Shown here in pieces: positions 26,842 through 34,507 of a stretch of 36,277 nucleotides of DNA; position 1 is the stretch's first letter, and each line of letters starts with the position of its first letter. The stretch lies in NCBI GenBank assembly GCA_015655115.1, contig JAATFQ010000181.1, forward strand, positions 1 through 36,277. Direction: 5' to 3'. The notes below the pieces were generated by a model. That model saw nothing but the letters and a program-made list of their open reading frames with translations. It was not told the origin of the DNA and made no database searches. This DNA comes from Sphingobacteriales bacterium. GTDB lineage: Bacteria > Bacteroidota > Bacteroidia > Sphingobacteriales > Sphingobacteriaceae. The position numbers and the translations under genes were made by a program.

Positions 26842-26849
26842 TATTTTTG
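26842..26849 (+). promoter_or_regulatory. Candidate -7 element of the hydroxyproline operon
   Basis: TATTTTTG matches TAnnTTTG exactly, 18 bases before the ATG at 26868. A TTTG at 26812-26815 lies 26 bases further up, longer than the normal spacing. The position implies a short leader and separate initiation from the upstream operon. Confidence 0.45.
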
Positions 26850-26867
26850 AAATAAAAAATTCAGTTT

Positions 26868-27830
26868 ATGAAGAAAGATATTTGGGCAGGCGTATTTCCT
26901 GCAATCACAACTAAATTTACGGCTGACGAAGAACTTGATCTGGTTGCATGTAATAAAGGAATTGAAGCTCAGCTCGAAGCGGGTGTTGACGGTATCGTTA
27001 TTGGCGGCTCATTAGGTGAAGCCAGTACTTTATCGGAAGAGGAAAAATTTATTTTATTGACGGAGACTATCAAGACTGTAGGAGGAAGGGTGCCGGTGAT
27101 ATTCAGTATTGCTGAGCAGGCTACAGGTGTTGCTATTTTTCATGCTAAAAAAGCGGAAGAGCTGGGTGCATCAGGGCTAATGCTATTGCCACCATTACGC
27201 TACTATGCTTCGGCTGATGAAACTGTCGCTTATTTTGCTGCTGTATCAAAATCTACATCATTGCCGATTATGATCTATAATAATCCGGTAGATTATAAAA
27301 TACATGTTACGCTGGATATGTTCGGTGAGCTTGAACAATATGAAAATATTGTTGCTGTAAAAGAATCTACACGTGATATCAGCAATGTAACCCGTATGCT
27401 AAACCGTTTTGGCAATAGATTCAAAATCTTTACAGGTGTTGATCCTTTAGCACTGGAAAGTATCGTTGCTGGTGCAGATGGATGGATTGCCGGGCTGGTA
27501 GATGCATTCCCTAAAGAAACTGTTGCCATTTTCCGCCTGGTAAAAGAAGGCAGAATTGCTGAAGCAGTAGCAATTAACCGTTGGTTTATGCCATTGCTCG
27601 ACCTTGATATCCACCCTAAACTGGTGCAATATATCAAACTGGCAGAAGTAGCTACCGGTACAGGAACCGAACATGTGCGCGCACCACGTCTTAAACTGGT
27701 AGGCAAAGAACGTGAGCAAATTCTTAAAGTAATTAATGACGCTTTAGCTGTAAGACCGGAACTGCCTGCAGGTAGCTGGGGACTATATGAAACCATCACC
27801 AGCTTACCGCTTACAAACAGTAATGACTAA
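26868..27830 (+). CDS. DHDPS/NAL-family lyase, likely 1-pyrroline-4-hydroxy-2-carboxylate deaminase
   Basis: 320 residues, cytoplasmic (beta/alpha)8 barrel of the DapA family. Schiff-base lysine K165 (VAVKEST) and Y137 (IMIYNNP) have the family's 28-residue separation; GGSLGEASTLSEEEK is the usual keto-acid binding loop. In hydroxyproline catabolism this enzyme (EC 3.5.4.22) turns delta1-pyrroline-4-hydroxy-2-carboxylate into alpha-ketoglutarate semialdehyde and ammonia. Family membership is plain from sequence; the specific reaction is inferred from the neighbours, which supply the steps before and after it. First gene of the operon. Dihydrodipicolinate synthase itself is less likely, because the GTTGE-type loop is replaced by GGSLGE. 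Confidence 0.88.
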   Translation: MKKDIWAGVFPAITTKFTADEELDLVACNKGIEAQLEAGVDGIVIGGSLGEASTLSEEEKFILLTETIKTVGGRVPVIFSIAEQATGVAIFHAKKAEELGASGLMLLPPLRYYASADETVAYFAAVSKSTSLPIMIYNNPVDYKIHVTLDMFGELEQYENIVAVKESTRDISNVTRMLNRFGNRFKIFTGVDPLALESIVAGADGWIAGLVDAFPKETVAIFRLVKEGRIAEAVAINRWFMPLLDLDIHPKLVQYIKLAEVATGTGTEHVRAPRLKLVGKEREQILKVINDALAVRPELPAGSWGLYETITSLPLTNSND

Positions 27831-27835
27831 GCTTG

Positions 27836-27965
27836 TGATAGCTTCATAACATTTAAAAGACAATTATATACTGATGAAACCATCATGATCTTACAGATCA
27901 CAAACAGAAATGAAAAGATCATGATAGCTTCATAACCTATAAAAAACAAATATATACTGATGAAA
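27836..27965 (+). repeat. Duplicated 44-bp leader segment flanking an 11-bp inverted repeat
   Basis: 27836-27879 and 27922-27965 are direct repeats (TGATAGCTTCATAAC...ATATACTGATGAAA) matching at 40 of 44 positions. Between them, ATCATGATCTT (27882-27892) pairs perfectly with AAGATCATGAT (27915-27925), the right arm running into the second copy. The whole element fills most of the 161 bases between the deaminase and dehydrogenase genes. Confidence 0.85.
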
Positions 27966-27991
27966 AAGTATGAAGTATTTTAATATATAAA

Positions 27992-29572
27992 ATGAACGGA
28001 CGTAATTTAATAGGAAATGAGTATGCTGAAGTTAATACTTCAGCATTTAAGGCTATAAACCCATTAACAGGAGAGACTCTGGATGGCGATTTTTTTCCTG
28101 CTCAGGTTAAGGATGTAGATGAGGCATTAAATTATGCCGTTAAAGCATTTACAGTATATAAAAATATTGATAAAGACCGTAAAGCTGCATTTTTACGTGC
28201 TATTGCAGATGAGATTATCGCTCTAGGCGATGCACTGCTTGAACGTGCCTGCGCTGAAAGTGGCTTGCCCCTGGGCAGGATCACCGGAGAACGGGGACGT
28301 ACTGTCGGACAGCTCAATATGTTTGCCGACCTGGTTGCTGATGGCTCCTGGGTAGAGGCTATTATTGATAATGAACTGCCCGACAGACAGCCTGCCGCAA
28401 GACCTGACATACGCAGGATGCTGGTTGCTATGGGGCCTGTTGTGGTATTCGGTGCCAGTAATTTTCCACTGGCATTTTCTGTAGCTGGTGGTGATACGGC
28501 TTCTGCACTGGCATCTGGCTGCCCTGTGGTGGTTAAGGCGCATGCTGCCCATCCGGGCACGAGTGCTATGGTAGCTTCGGCTATACAAAAAGCAGTTGTA
28601 TCAACAGGAATGCCTGAAGGGGTATTCTCGATATTATTTGATAATGGTTATGCGATAGGCGAACAATTGGTCAGACATCCGAAAACTAAAGCGGTTACTT
28701 TTACCGGGTCTTTCAAAGGTGGTATGGCATTGAGCAAAATCGCTGCTGAAAGGCCTGTTCCTATTCCTGTGTTTGCAGAAATGGGCAGTATTAACCCTGT
28801 GTTGCTGCTGCCGGAAGCACTGAATGTAAGAGCGGAGCAGATCGCTGAGCAATATGCGGCTTCAATCACTATGGGGGCGGGACAGTTCTGCACTAACCCT
28901 GGTTTATTGCTGGGTATTGCCGGAGCAGGATTAAACCGCTTTAAGGCTACTCTGGCCGCAAAGATTGCTGCGGTTTCATCTGCTACGATGCTTACACCGG
29001 GAATCTGTAAAAATTATCAGGAGCTTTCGGATGCGATGATCAGCGAGAAAGAAGTCACGCTGATCATGAAATCTGATCTGTTGGTTGAAGGTGCAAATAA
29101 CCAGGCACTGGCAGCTGTTGCTGAGGTTTCGGCGAAGGACTTTCTGGCTAATCCTAAACTGAAAGAGGAAATATTTGGACCATGGTCGCTCCTTGTTGTT
29201 GCCGAAAATATTGCTGAGCTCGGTGAGGTGCTGGATTATGTTGGCGGACAATTGACGCTTTCGGTGATGGCTGAAGATGCTGAACTTAAAAATTATCAGC
29301 CATTACTGGATAAGGCTGAAGATATTACAGGACGCATTCTGTTAAATGGTGTGCCTACAGGGGTTGAAGTGTGTGCCGCTATGCAGCACGGCGGACCTTT
29401 TCCGGCTACGAACGACAGCCGTTTTACTTCTGTCGGCACTACAGCGGTACGCCGCTTTGTGCGCCCGCTGAGCTGGCAGAACTGGGCTGCGGATTTATTG
29501 CCTCCGGCTTTACAGGATGGAAATCCTTTAAATATCTGGAGACTGGTTGATAACAAGATGACAAAATCATAA
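27992..29572 (+). CDS. Alpha-ketoglutarate semialdehyde dehydrogenase (ALDH family)
   Basis: 526 residues, cytoplasmic. ALDH catalytic residues by motif: C300 (GAGQFCTNPG) and E263 (VFAEMGSINP); coenzyme region VVVFGASNFPLAFSVAGGD and VTFTGSFKGG. This version of the motifs (GASNFPLAFS, FAEMGSINP) is that of the alpha-ketoglutarate semialdehyde dehydrogenases (EC 1.2.1.26), which oxidise 2,5-dioxopentanoate to alpha-ketoglutarate with NAD(P)+. The same activity ends some sugar-acid and arabinose oxidation routes, but here the deaminase upstream and the epimerase 3 bases downstream place it in hydroxyproline breakdown. Length is normal for the group. Confidence 0.92.
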   Translation: MNGRNLIGNEYAEVNTSAFKAINPLTGETLDGDFFPAQVKDVDEALNYAVKAFTVYKNIDKDRKAAFLRAIADEIIALGDALLERACAESGLPLGRITGERGRTVGQLNMFADLVADGSWVEAIIDNELPDRQPAARPDIRRMLVAMGPVVVFGASNFPLAFSVAGGDTASALASGCPVVVKAHAAHPGTSAMVASAIQKAVVSTGMPEGVFSILFDNGYAIGEQLVRHPKTKAVTFTGSFKGGMALSKIAAERPVPIPVFAEMGSINPVLLLPEALNVRAEQIAEQYAASITMGAGQFCTNPGLLLGIAGAGLNRFKATLAAKIAAVSSATMLTPGICKNYQELSDAMISEKEVTLIMKSDLLVEGANNQALAAVAEVSAKDFLANPKLKEEIFGPWSLLVVAENIAELGEVLDYVGGQLTLSVMAEDAELKNYQPLLDKAEDITGRILLNGVPTGVEVCAAMQHGGPFPATNDSRFTSVGTTAVRRFVRPLSWQNWAADLLPPALQDGNPLNIWRLVDNKMTKS

Positions 29573-29575
29573 CAT

Positions 29576-30577
29576 ATGTCTGGCAAAACATTTTTCTGCA
29601 TAGATGCGCATACCTGCGGCAACCCGGTGAGACTGGTTGCCGGCGGGGGGCCAAATCTTATTGGTGACACGATGAGTGAGAAAAGACAGCATTTTCTGAA
29701 AGAATATGACTGGATACGACAGGGTTTGATGTACGAGCCGCGCGGCCACGATATGATGTCTGGCAGTATTCTTTATCCGCCTCACGATCCGGAGAATGAT
29801 GTAGCGGTTTTATTTATCGAAACCAGCGGGTGCCTGCCGATGTGCGGACATGGTACTATAGGCACGATCACTATTGCTATTGAAGAGGGGCTCATCATGC
29901 CTAAGATTCCCGGAATAGTGAAGATGGAAGCTCCGGCTGGCCTGGTGAATATTGAATATCAGCAGGAGAATAATAAAGTTTCTTCAGTGAAGCTGACAAA
30001 TGTGGCTTCTTACCTGGACGCTGAAGGGCTGACGGTAGAATGCCCGGATTTAGGTACGCTTACTTTTGATGTGGCCTATGGTGGTAATTTTTATGCTATT
30101 GTAGACCCGCAGGAGAATTTTAAGGGTATAGATCATTATGCCGCTGATCAGCTGATTTCATGGAGCAGAGTAATCCGCAAACGGATAAATGAGCTCTACA
30201 GCTTTGTACATCCTGAAAATCCGACTATAAAAGACTGTACGCATATTCTTTGGGCAGGAGCTACGCTATCGCCCGGCGCTACTGCAAGGAATGCTGTGTT
30301 TTATGGTGATAAAGCAATAGACCGTTCTCCATGCGGAACAGGGACTTCTGCACGTATGGCGCAATGGTTTGCTAAAGGGAAGCTGAAAAAAGGTGATTCT
30401 TTTATTCATGAAAGTATCATCGGCAGCAAGTTTACCGGCAGGGTGGAAGATGTGGTGGATCTAAAAGGACGTACGGCAATAATCCCCAGCATTGAAGGCT
30501 GGGCGAAGGTTTACGGCTACAATACGATTAAAATTGATGATGACGATCCTTATGCAAAAGGATTCCAGGTGCTCTGA
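29576..30577 (+). CDS. 4-Hydroxyproline 2-epimerase (proline racemase family)
   Basis: 333 residues, cytoplasmic. Both catalytic cysteines are present: C90 (PMCGHGTIG) and C253 (RSPCGTGTSARMA). Two cysteines indicate racemase/epimerase activity; the related trans-3-hydroxyproline dehydratases have Thr at the second. Other family blocks: CIDAHTCGNPVRLV and YEPRGHDMMSGSI. The enzyme turns trans-4-hydroxy-L-proline into cis-4-hydroxy-D-proline, the first step of the catabolic route. Hydroxyproline rather than proline is inferred from the surrounding pathway genes. It starts 3 bases after the dehydrogenase stop. Confidence 0.92.
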   Translation: MSGKTFFCIDAHTCGNPVRLVAGGGPNLIGDTMSEKRQHFLKEYDWIRQGLMYEPRGHDMMSGSILYPPHDPENDVAVLFIETSGCLPMCGHGTIGTITIAIEEGLIMPKIPGIVKMEAPAGLVNIEYQQENNKVSSVKLTNVASYLDAEGLTVECPDLGTLTFDVAYGGNFYAIVDPQENFKGIDHYAADQLISWSRVIRKRINELYSFVHPENPTIKDCTHILWAGATLSPGATARNAVFYGDKAIDRSPCGTGTSARMAQWFAKGKLKKGDSFIHESIIGSKFTGRVEDVVDLKGRTAIIPSIEGWAKVYGYNTIKIDDDDPYAKGFQVL

Positions 30578-30630
30578 GCAAGGCTTGCAAGAGCATTAAT
30601 AAATTTATACGAATAGATTTAAAAGACTAA

Positions 30631-31875
30631 ATGGGAAAAGTAATTGTTATTGGCGCTGGGATTATTGGCTTAAGCTCGGCGTATTACCTGCAGCAATCGG
30701 GCTGGGAGGTAACTGTTTTGGAAAAAGGAGACCTGTCTGATAATTGCTCATTTGGCAATGCGGGTATGCTTGTTCCAAGCCATTTTGTGCCGCTTGCCGC
30801 ACCAGGAATGCTGGAGAAAGGTATCAAATGGATGTTTGATAGTAAAAGTCCGTTTTATGTGCGCCCGTCGCTCAATTTTGACCTGGTAGGCTGGGGACTG
30901 AAGTTTATGAAGAGCGCCAATAAGCAGCAGGCGGAGAAGGCTGCAGTGCCCCTGCGCGATATTTCTTTGCTGAGCAAGGAATTGTATACTGACCTGACGG
31001 CTGAAATAGGGGACTTCGGACTAACGAATAATGGAATCCTGATGCTGTATAGAAGTGAAAAGGTAGGAGAGGAAGAATTGCATATTGCAGAACAGGCCAG
31101 AAACCTGGGACTGGATGTGGCATCTTTATCTGCTGGGGAGGCACAGAAATTACAGCCGGACCTGAAACTGGATGTGCTTGGTGGCATCCACTACCGTTGT
31201 GATGCACATCTGAACCCCAATCAGCTGCTTGCTCACCTGCAGGCTTACCTGCTGAAGAAAGGAGTACAGCTGATTAAAAATACTGAGGTGACAAAAATTT
31301 TTCAGGAGAAAGGACAGATCAGTAAACTGATTGCCGGTGGTAAAGAATATAGTGCTGATCACTATGTGCTGGCCAGTGGCTCCTGGTCGCCCGAAGTTGC
31401 AAAGCGTGCAGGTTTTAAAATTCCACTGATGCCGGGAAAAGGTTACTCGTTTATGGTGGATGATACGCAAAAAAATATGCACATCGCAGCGCTCCTCTGT
31501 GAAGCGAAAGTCTCTGTTACCCCTATGGGCAGTAAGATCCGCTTCGGCGGAACGATGGAGATCGATGGGATCAACGACAGGATTAATATGAACAGGGTAA
31601 AAGGGATTGTAGAGTCTATTCCCAAATATTTTCCTGATCTGCAACCATCGGTGCCTGCAACTAAGGATATCTGGTTTGGTTTCAGACCGTGCTCGCCGGA
31701 TGGCCTGCCTTATATCGGCAACAGTAAATCCTTAAGGAATTTAACTGTCGCTACCGGGCACGGCATGATGGGTGTCAGCCTTGGCCCCGCTACAGGAAAG
31801 CTTGTGACGGAACTGGTTAATGATCAGACGCTATCAATGGATGTTACGCCTTTTTCGGCTGATAGATATACGTAA
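30631..31875 (+). CDS. FAD-dependent D-amino-acid dehydrogenase, likely cis-4-hydroxy-D-proline dehydrogenase
   Basis: 414 residues, no signal peptide. N-terminal dinucleotide-binding motif VIGAGIIGLSSAYYL with E33-type acidic residue in VTVLEKG; DAO-family C-terminal block DIWFGFRPCSPDGLPYIG and ATGHGMMGVSLGPATGKLV. It resembles DadA-type single-subunit enzymes, which pass electrons to the respiratory chain. In this operon the substrate is expected to be cis-4-hydroxy-D-proline, giving delta1-pyrroline-4-hydroxy-2-carboxylate. Pseudomonas aeruginosa uses a multisubunit enzyme for this step; no companion subunits are present here. A DadA acting on D-alanine or others is the alternative, less likely from context. 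It lies 53 bases after the epimerase. Confidence 0.87.
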   Translation: MGKVIVIGAGIIGLSSAYYLQQSGWEVTVLEKGDLSDNCSFGNAGMLVPSHFVPLAAPGMLEKGIKWMFDSKSPFYVRPSLNFDLVGWGLKFMKSANKQQAEKAAVPLRDISLLSKELYTDLTAEIGDFGLTNNGILMLYRSEKVGEEELHIAEQARNLGLDVASLSAGEAQKLQPDLKLDVLGGIHYRCDAHLNPNQLLAHLQAYLLKKGVQLIKNTEVTKIFQEKGQISKLIAGGKEYSADHYVLASGSWSPEVAKRAGFKIPLMPGKGYSFMVDDTQKNMHIAALLCEAKVSVTPMGSKIRFGGTMEIDGINDRINMNRVKGIVESIPKYFPDLQPSVPATKDIWFGFRPCSPDGLPYIGNSKSLRNLTVATGHGMMGVSLGPATGKLVTELVNDQTLSMDVTPFSADRYT

Positions 31876-31885
31876 CAGCGTTTAA

Positions 31886-31920
31886 TTGACACTGTACAAT
31901 AAGCGTCAAATTGATTTTTA
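31886..31920 (+). terminator. Possible terminator between the catabolic genes and the AraC gene
   Basis: TTGACACT (31886-31893) and AGCGTCAA (31902-31909) can pair with one mismatch around an 8-base loop, followed by ATTGATTTTTA. The stem is weak, so it may be only partial. A near-consensus -7 box TACTTTTA at 31937-31944 just downstream could start the AraC gene separately. Confidence 0.35.
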
Positions 31921-31958
31921 AACTTGCTGCTTATTGTACTTTTATATATATTTATTGA

Positions 31959-32822
31959 ATGAAGGTCTTGCCATTTACCATACCAGTTTCTCATGACAAG
32001 ACTATCATAGTCCAGACTGAGGACATGCCATATTTTTATACTCACCTGCACCGTCACAAGGAAATACAGCTTACCTGGATTCAGGAAGGCGAGGGTACGC
32101 TGGTAGCAGGAATGAATATGCACTTGTTCAGAGCAGGTGAGATTTATCTTTTTGGCGCTAACATGCCCCATGTGTTTAAAAGCGATCCTGAGTACTTTGC
32201 GGCCGATTCCACTAAAAAAATCCGTACGATTACGGTGTTCTTTAATCCTCAGGATAAACTGGCTGCACTGTTCGATCTGCCTGAAATGAAAAATGTACAG
32301 GCATTTCTTGAATCTTATGATTGTGGTTTTAAAGTACCTCCCCGGATTTTTTCTGATATCTCCGGCAGGTTGCTGGGCCTGCTGAACTCTGATGGAATAG
32401 ATCAGCTGATGCAATTCCTGCAGCTGCTGAAAACACTGAGCAGCGTAAAGGGGCTGGAACCGCTAACGGTAAACTCTTTCCCCCGCTCTATCAATGATAA
32501 TGAAGGAATGCGCGTAGCAGCAATTTACAACTATATTATTCAGAACTACAATAAAGCACTTACACTGGAGGAGGTAGCCGAACAGGCATATATGACGCCT
32601 CATGCTTTCTGCAGGTATTTTAAAAAACATACGCGGTACACCCTGGTTAGTTTCCTTAATAAGGTACGTATCAATGAAGCCTGTAAATTACTGATGAGTG
32701 GCTCGCATAATGGGATTGCTGCAATCGCATACAGCTGTGGATTTAATAGTATTACTAATTTTAACAGGGTCTTTAAATCCATTACTGGCAAAAGCCCGAG
32801 GAATTATAAAGAACAGTATTAG
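31959..32822 (+). CDS. AraC-family transcriptional regulator, likely hydroxyproline-responsive
   Basis: 287 residues. The N-terminal half is a cupin-type sensor (HLHRHKEIQLTWIQEGEGTLVAG, FRAGEIYLFGANMPHVF); the C-terminal 100 residues carry the double HTH: LTLEEVAEQAYMTPHAFCRYFKKHT and IAAIAYSCGFNSITNFNRVFKSITGKSPRNYKE. Normal length for cytoplasmic AraC proteins. Situated between the catabolic genes and the permease in the same direction, it is the natural candidate for controlling both. The effector is unknown; hydroxyproline or a pathway intermediate is inference. Confidence 0.92.
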   Translation: MKVLPFTIPVSHDKTIIVQTEDMPYFYTHLHRHKEIQLTWIQEGEGTLVAGMNMHLFRAGEIYLFGANMPHVFKSDPEYFAADSTKKIRTITVFFNPQDKLAALFDLPEMKNVQAFLESYDCGFKVPPRIFSDISGRLLGLLNSDGIDQLMQFLQLLKTLSSVKGLEPLTVNSFPRSINDNEGMRVAAIYNYIIQNYNKALTLEEVAEQAYMTPHAFCRYFKKHTRYTLVSFLNKVRINEACKLLMSGSHNGIAAIAYSCGFNSITNFNRVFKSITGKSPRNYKEQY

Positions 32823-32982
32823 TCTTCCGGAATTAAGTATAATTCGTAATTATCAATGCTGAATTGCTGGAAATAAATTAATAGCGGAGTTTTTTTATTC
32901 AGGTAACAATAATATTAGGCATTAAGGTTAATATCAGTCAAGCATTGATTAAATATTGAATACTTTTTACGTCGTATTCGGC

Positions 32983-32990
32983 TATTTTTG
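32983..32990 (+). promoter_or_regulatory. Candidate -7 element of the permease gene
   Basis: TATTTTTG matches TAnnTTTG exactly, 32 bases before the permease ATG. TTG at 32956-32958 is 24 bases upstream, slightly further than usual. The 200-base gap after the AraC gene contains no other feature. Confidence 0.5.
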
Positions 32991-33022
32991 AGTATCAACA
33001 ACCAAACCAAAACTTTTTCCTA

Positions 33023-34441
33023 ATGAATGAACCAAAAACGTCATTCAGGCCAACCCTTGGTCTGATGGATGCTACTATGCTCGTTGCCGGCAGTATGATC
33101 GGATCGGGTATTTTTATTGTAAGTGCCGATATTGTCCGCAATGTAGGCGGCTCTGGCTGGCTGATTTTTGTATGGATCATTACTGGATTTATGACTCTGG
33201 CAGCGGCGCTGAGTTATGGCGAGCTGAGTGCTATGTTCCCTAAGGCAGGTGGACAGTATGTGTATCTGAAAGAAGCTTATAATCCGCTGGTCAGTTTTCT
33301 GTATGGATGGAGTTTCTTTGCTGTTATTCAAACAGCAACCATTGCTGCGGTCGGTGTAGCATTTGCCAAGTTTACAGCTTATATTTTTCCCTCTCTAAGT
33401 GAAGATCTCGTCTTGTTTAATCTTGGCTTTCTGTCTGTTTCACCAGCCCAGGTGCTGTCTGTCTGTGTGATTGTCTTCCTCACCTATCTGAATACCAGGG
33501 GTGTGAAAAGCGGAAAAATGATCCAGACTACTTTTACTGTCGTTAAGATCTTAAGTTTAGGGGGACTGATTGTCTTCGGCTTCTGGGCATTAAAAGCTGA
33601 GGTATGGAAAGCAAACTGGAGCAATGCATGGGATATGCATAAGCTGCTGCCCTCTGGATCTACAGAAAAGTATACGCTAGTCCCCGCTTTGGGCGCAATT
33701 GCTGCCGCAATGGTGGGTTCTATCTTTAGCAGCGACTCCTGGCATAATGTAACTTTTATTGCGGGGGAGGTTAAAAACCCAAAGCGGAATATCGGGCTGA
33801 GCTTGTTTCTGGGGACTTTAATTGTGACTGTAATTTATGTACTGGCGAATATTATGTATACAGGAGTACTGACGCTTCCTGAGATCGCTACGGCAGATAA
33901 AGACCGCGTGGCGGTAACAGCCTCGCATGTTATTTTTGGAAATGGAGGTACCATAATTATTGCGGTAATGATTATGATCTCCACTTTTGGCTGTAATAAC
34001 GGGTTAATTATGGCCGGTGCCAGGGTGTACTATTCTATGGCTAAAGATGGCCTGTTTTTTAAGAAAGCAGGCTCGCTGAATGAGAATGCCGTTCCCGGTT
34101 TTGCACTTTGGGTACAATGTATTATTGCCTGTTTATGGTGTTTTAGCGGTAGATATGGCGACCTGCTGGATATGATCTCTTTTGTGGTGGTAGGATTTTA
34201 TATGCTTACCATTGCGGGGATCTTTATTTTAAGAAAAAAGCAACCGGATGCTGAACGTCCTTATAAAGCTATCGGCTATCCTGTTCTGCCTGTTATTTAT
34301 ATTTTAATGGGACTTGCTTTTTGTCTCCTACTGATAGTTTACAAACCTAAGTTTACCTGGCCGGGGTTAATTATAACACTGATAGGTATTCCTGTCTACT
34401 ACCTGATCCGCGCTCAGACTAAGTCAACAAAGGCAGATTAG
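33023..34441 (+). CDS. APC-superfamily amino-acid permease
   Basis: 472 residues, highly hydrophobic, consistent with about twelve membrane segments. TM1 carries the APC substrate motif GSMIGSGIFIVSAD; the second block ALSYGELSAMFPKAGGQYVYLKEAYN is typical of the LAT/SteT-like branch. It sits in the inner membrane. Given its position after the hydroxyproline genes and their regulator, uptake of free hydroxyproline or exchange of amino acids released from peptides is the likely role. Its exact substrate cannot be read from sequence. Confidence 0.9.
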   Translation: MNEPKTSFRPTLGLMDATMLVAGSMIGSGIFIVSADIVRNVGGSGWLIFVWIITGFMTLAAALSYGELSAMFPKAGGQYVYLKEAYNPLVSFLYGWSFFAVIQTATIAAVGVAFAKFTAYIFPSLSEDLVLFNLGFLSVSPAQVLSVCVIVFLTYLNTRGVKSGKMIQTTFTVVKILSLGGLIVFGFWALKAEVWKANWSNAWDMHKLLPSGSTEKYTLVPALGAIAAAMVGSIFSSDSWHNVTFIAGEVKNPKRNIGLSLFLGTLIVTVIYVLANIMYTGVLTLPEIATADKDRVAVTASHVIFGNGGTIIIAVMIMISTFGCNNGLIMAGARVYYSMAKDGLFFKKAGSLNENAVPGFALWVQCIIACLWCFSGRYGDLLDMISFVVVGFYMLTIAGIFILRKKQPDAERPYKAIGYPVLPVIYILMGLAFCLLLIVYKPKFTWPGLIITLIGIPVYYLIRAQTKSTKAD

Positions 34442-34444
34442 CAT

Positions 34445-34496
34445 CAAGGCAGCATATTTTAACGCTCTGTTAATAGAGGTAAAATATGCTGCCTTG
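34445..34496. terminator. Bidirectional hairpin between convergent genes
   Basis: CAAGGCAGCATATTTTA (34445-34461) and TAAAATATGCTGCCTTG (34480-34496) form a perfect 17-bp stem; the 18-base loop can pair further (CTCT with AGAG). It begins 4 bases after the permease stop and ends 11 bases before the stop of the minus-strand peptidase gene, so it can terminate both. Confidence 0.8.
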
Positions 34497-34507
34497 AAAA
34501 AGTATTG

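Noticed and set aside
27293..27799. Long minus-strand open frame of 168 codons over the deaminase gene
   Set aside because: Shadow of a clearly conserved DapA-family gene on the plus strand; Ser/Thr/Pro-rich and without protein features.
28132..28560. 142-codon minus-strand open frame over the ALDH gene
   Set aside because: Antisense to catalytic-domain coding sequence; its composition is that of a reading-frame shadow.
31824..32414. 196-codon minus-strand open frame across the AraC gene start
   Set aside because: It overlaps two well-supported plus-strand genes and has no recognisable motif.
32830..32845. Six-base stem after the AraC gene as a terminator
   Set aside because: A/T-only stem of low stability without a T-run directly behind it.
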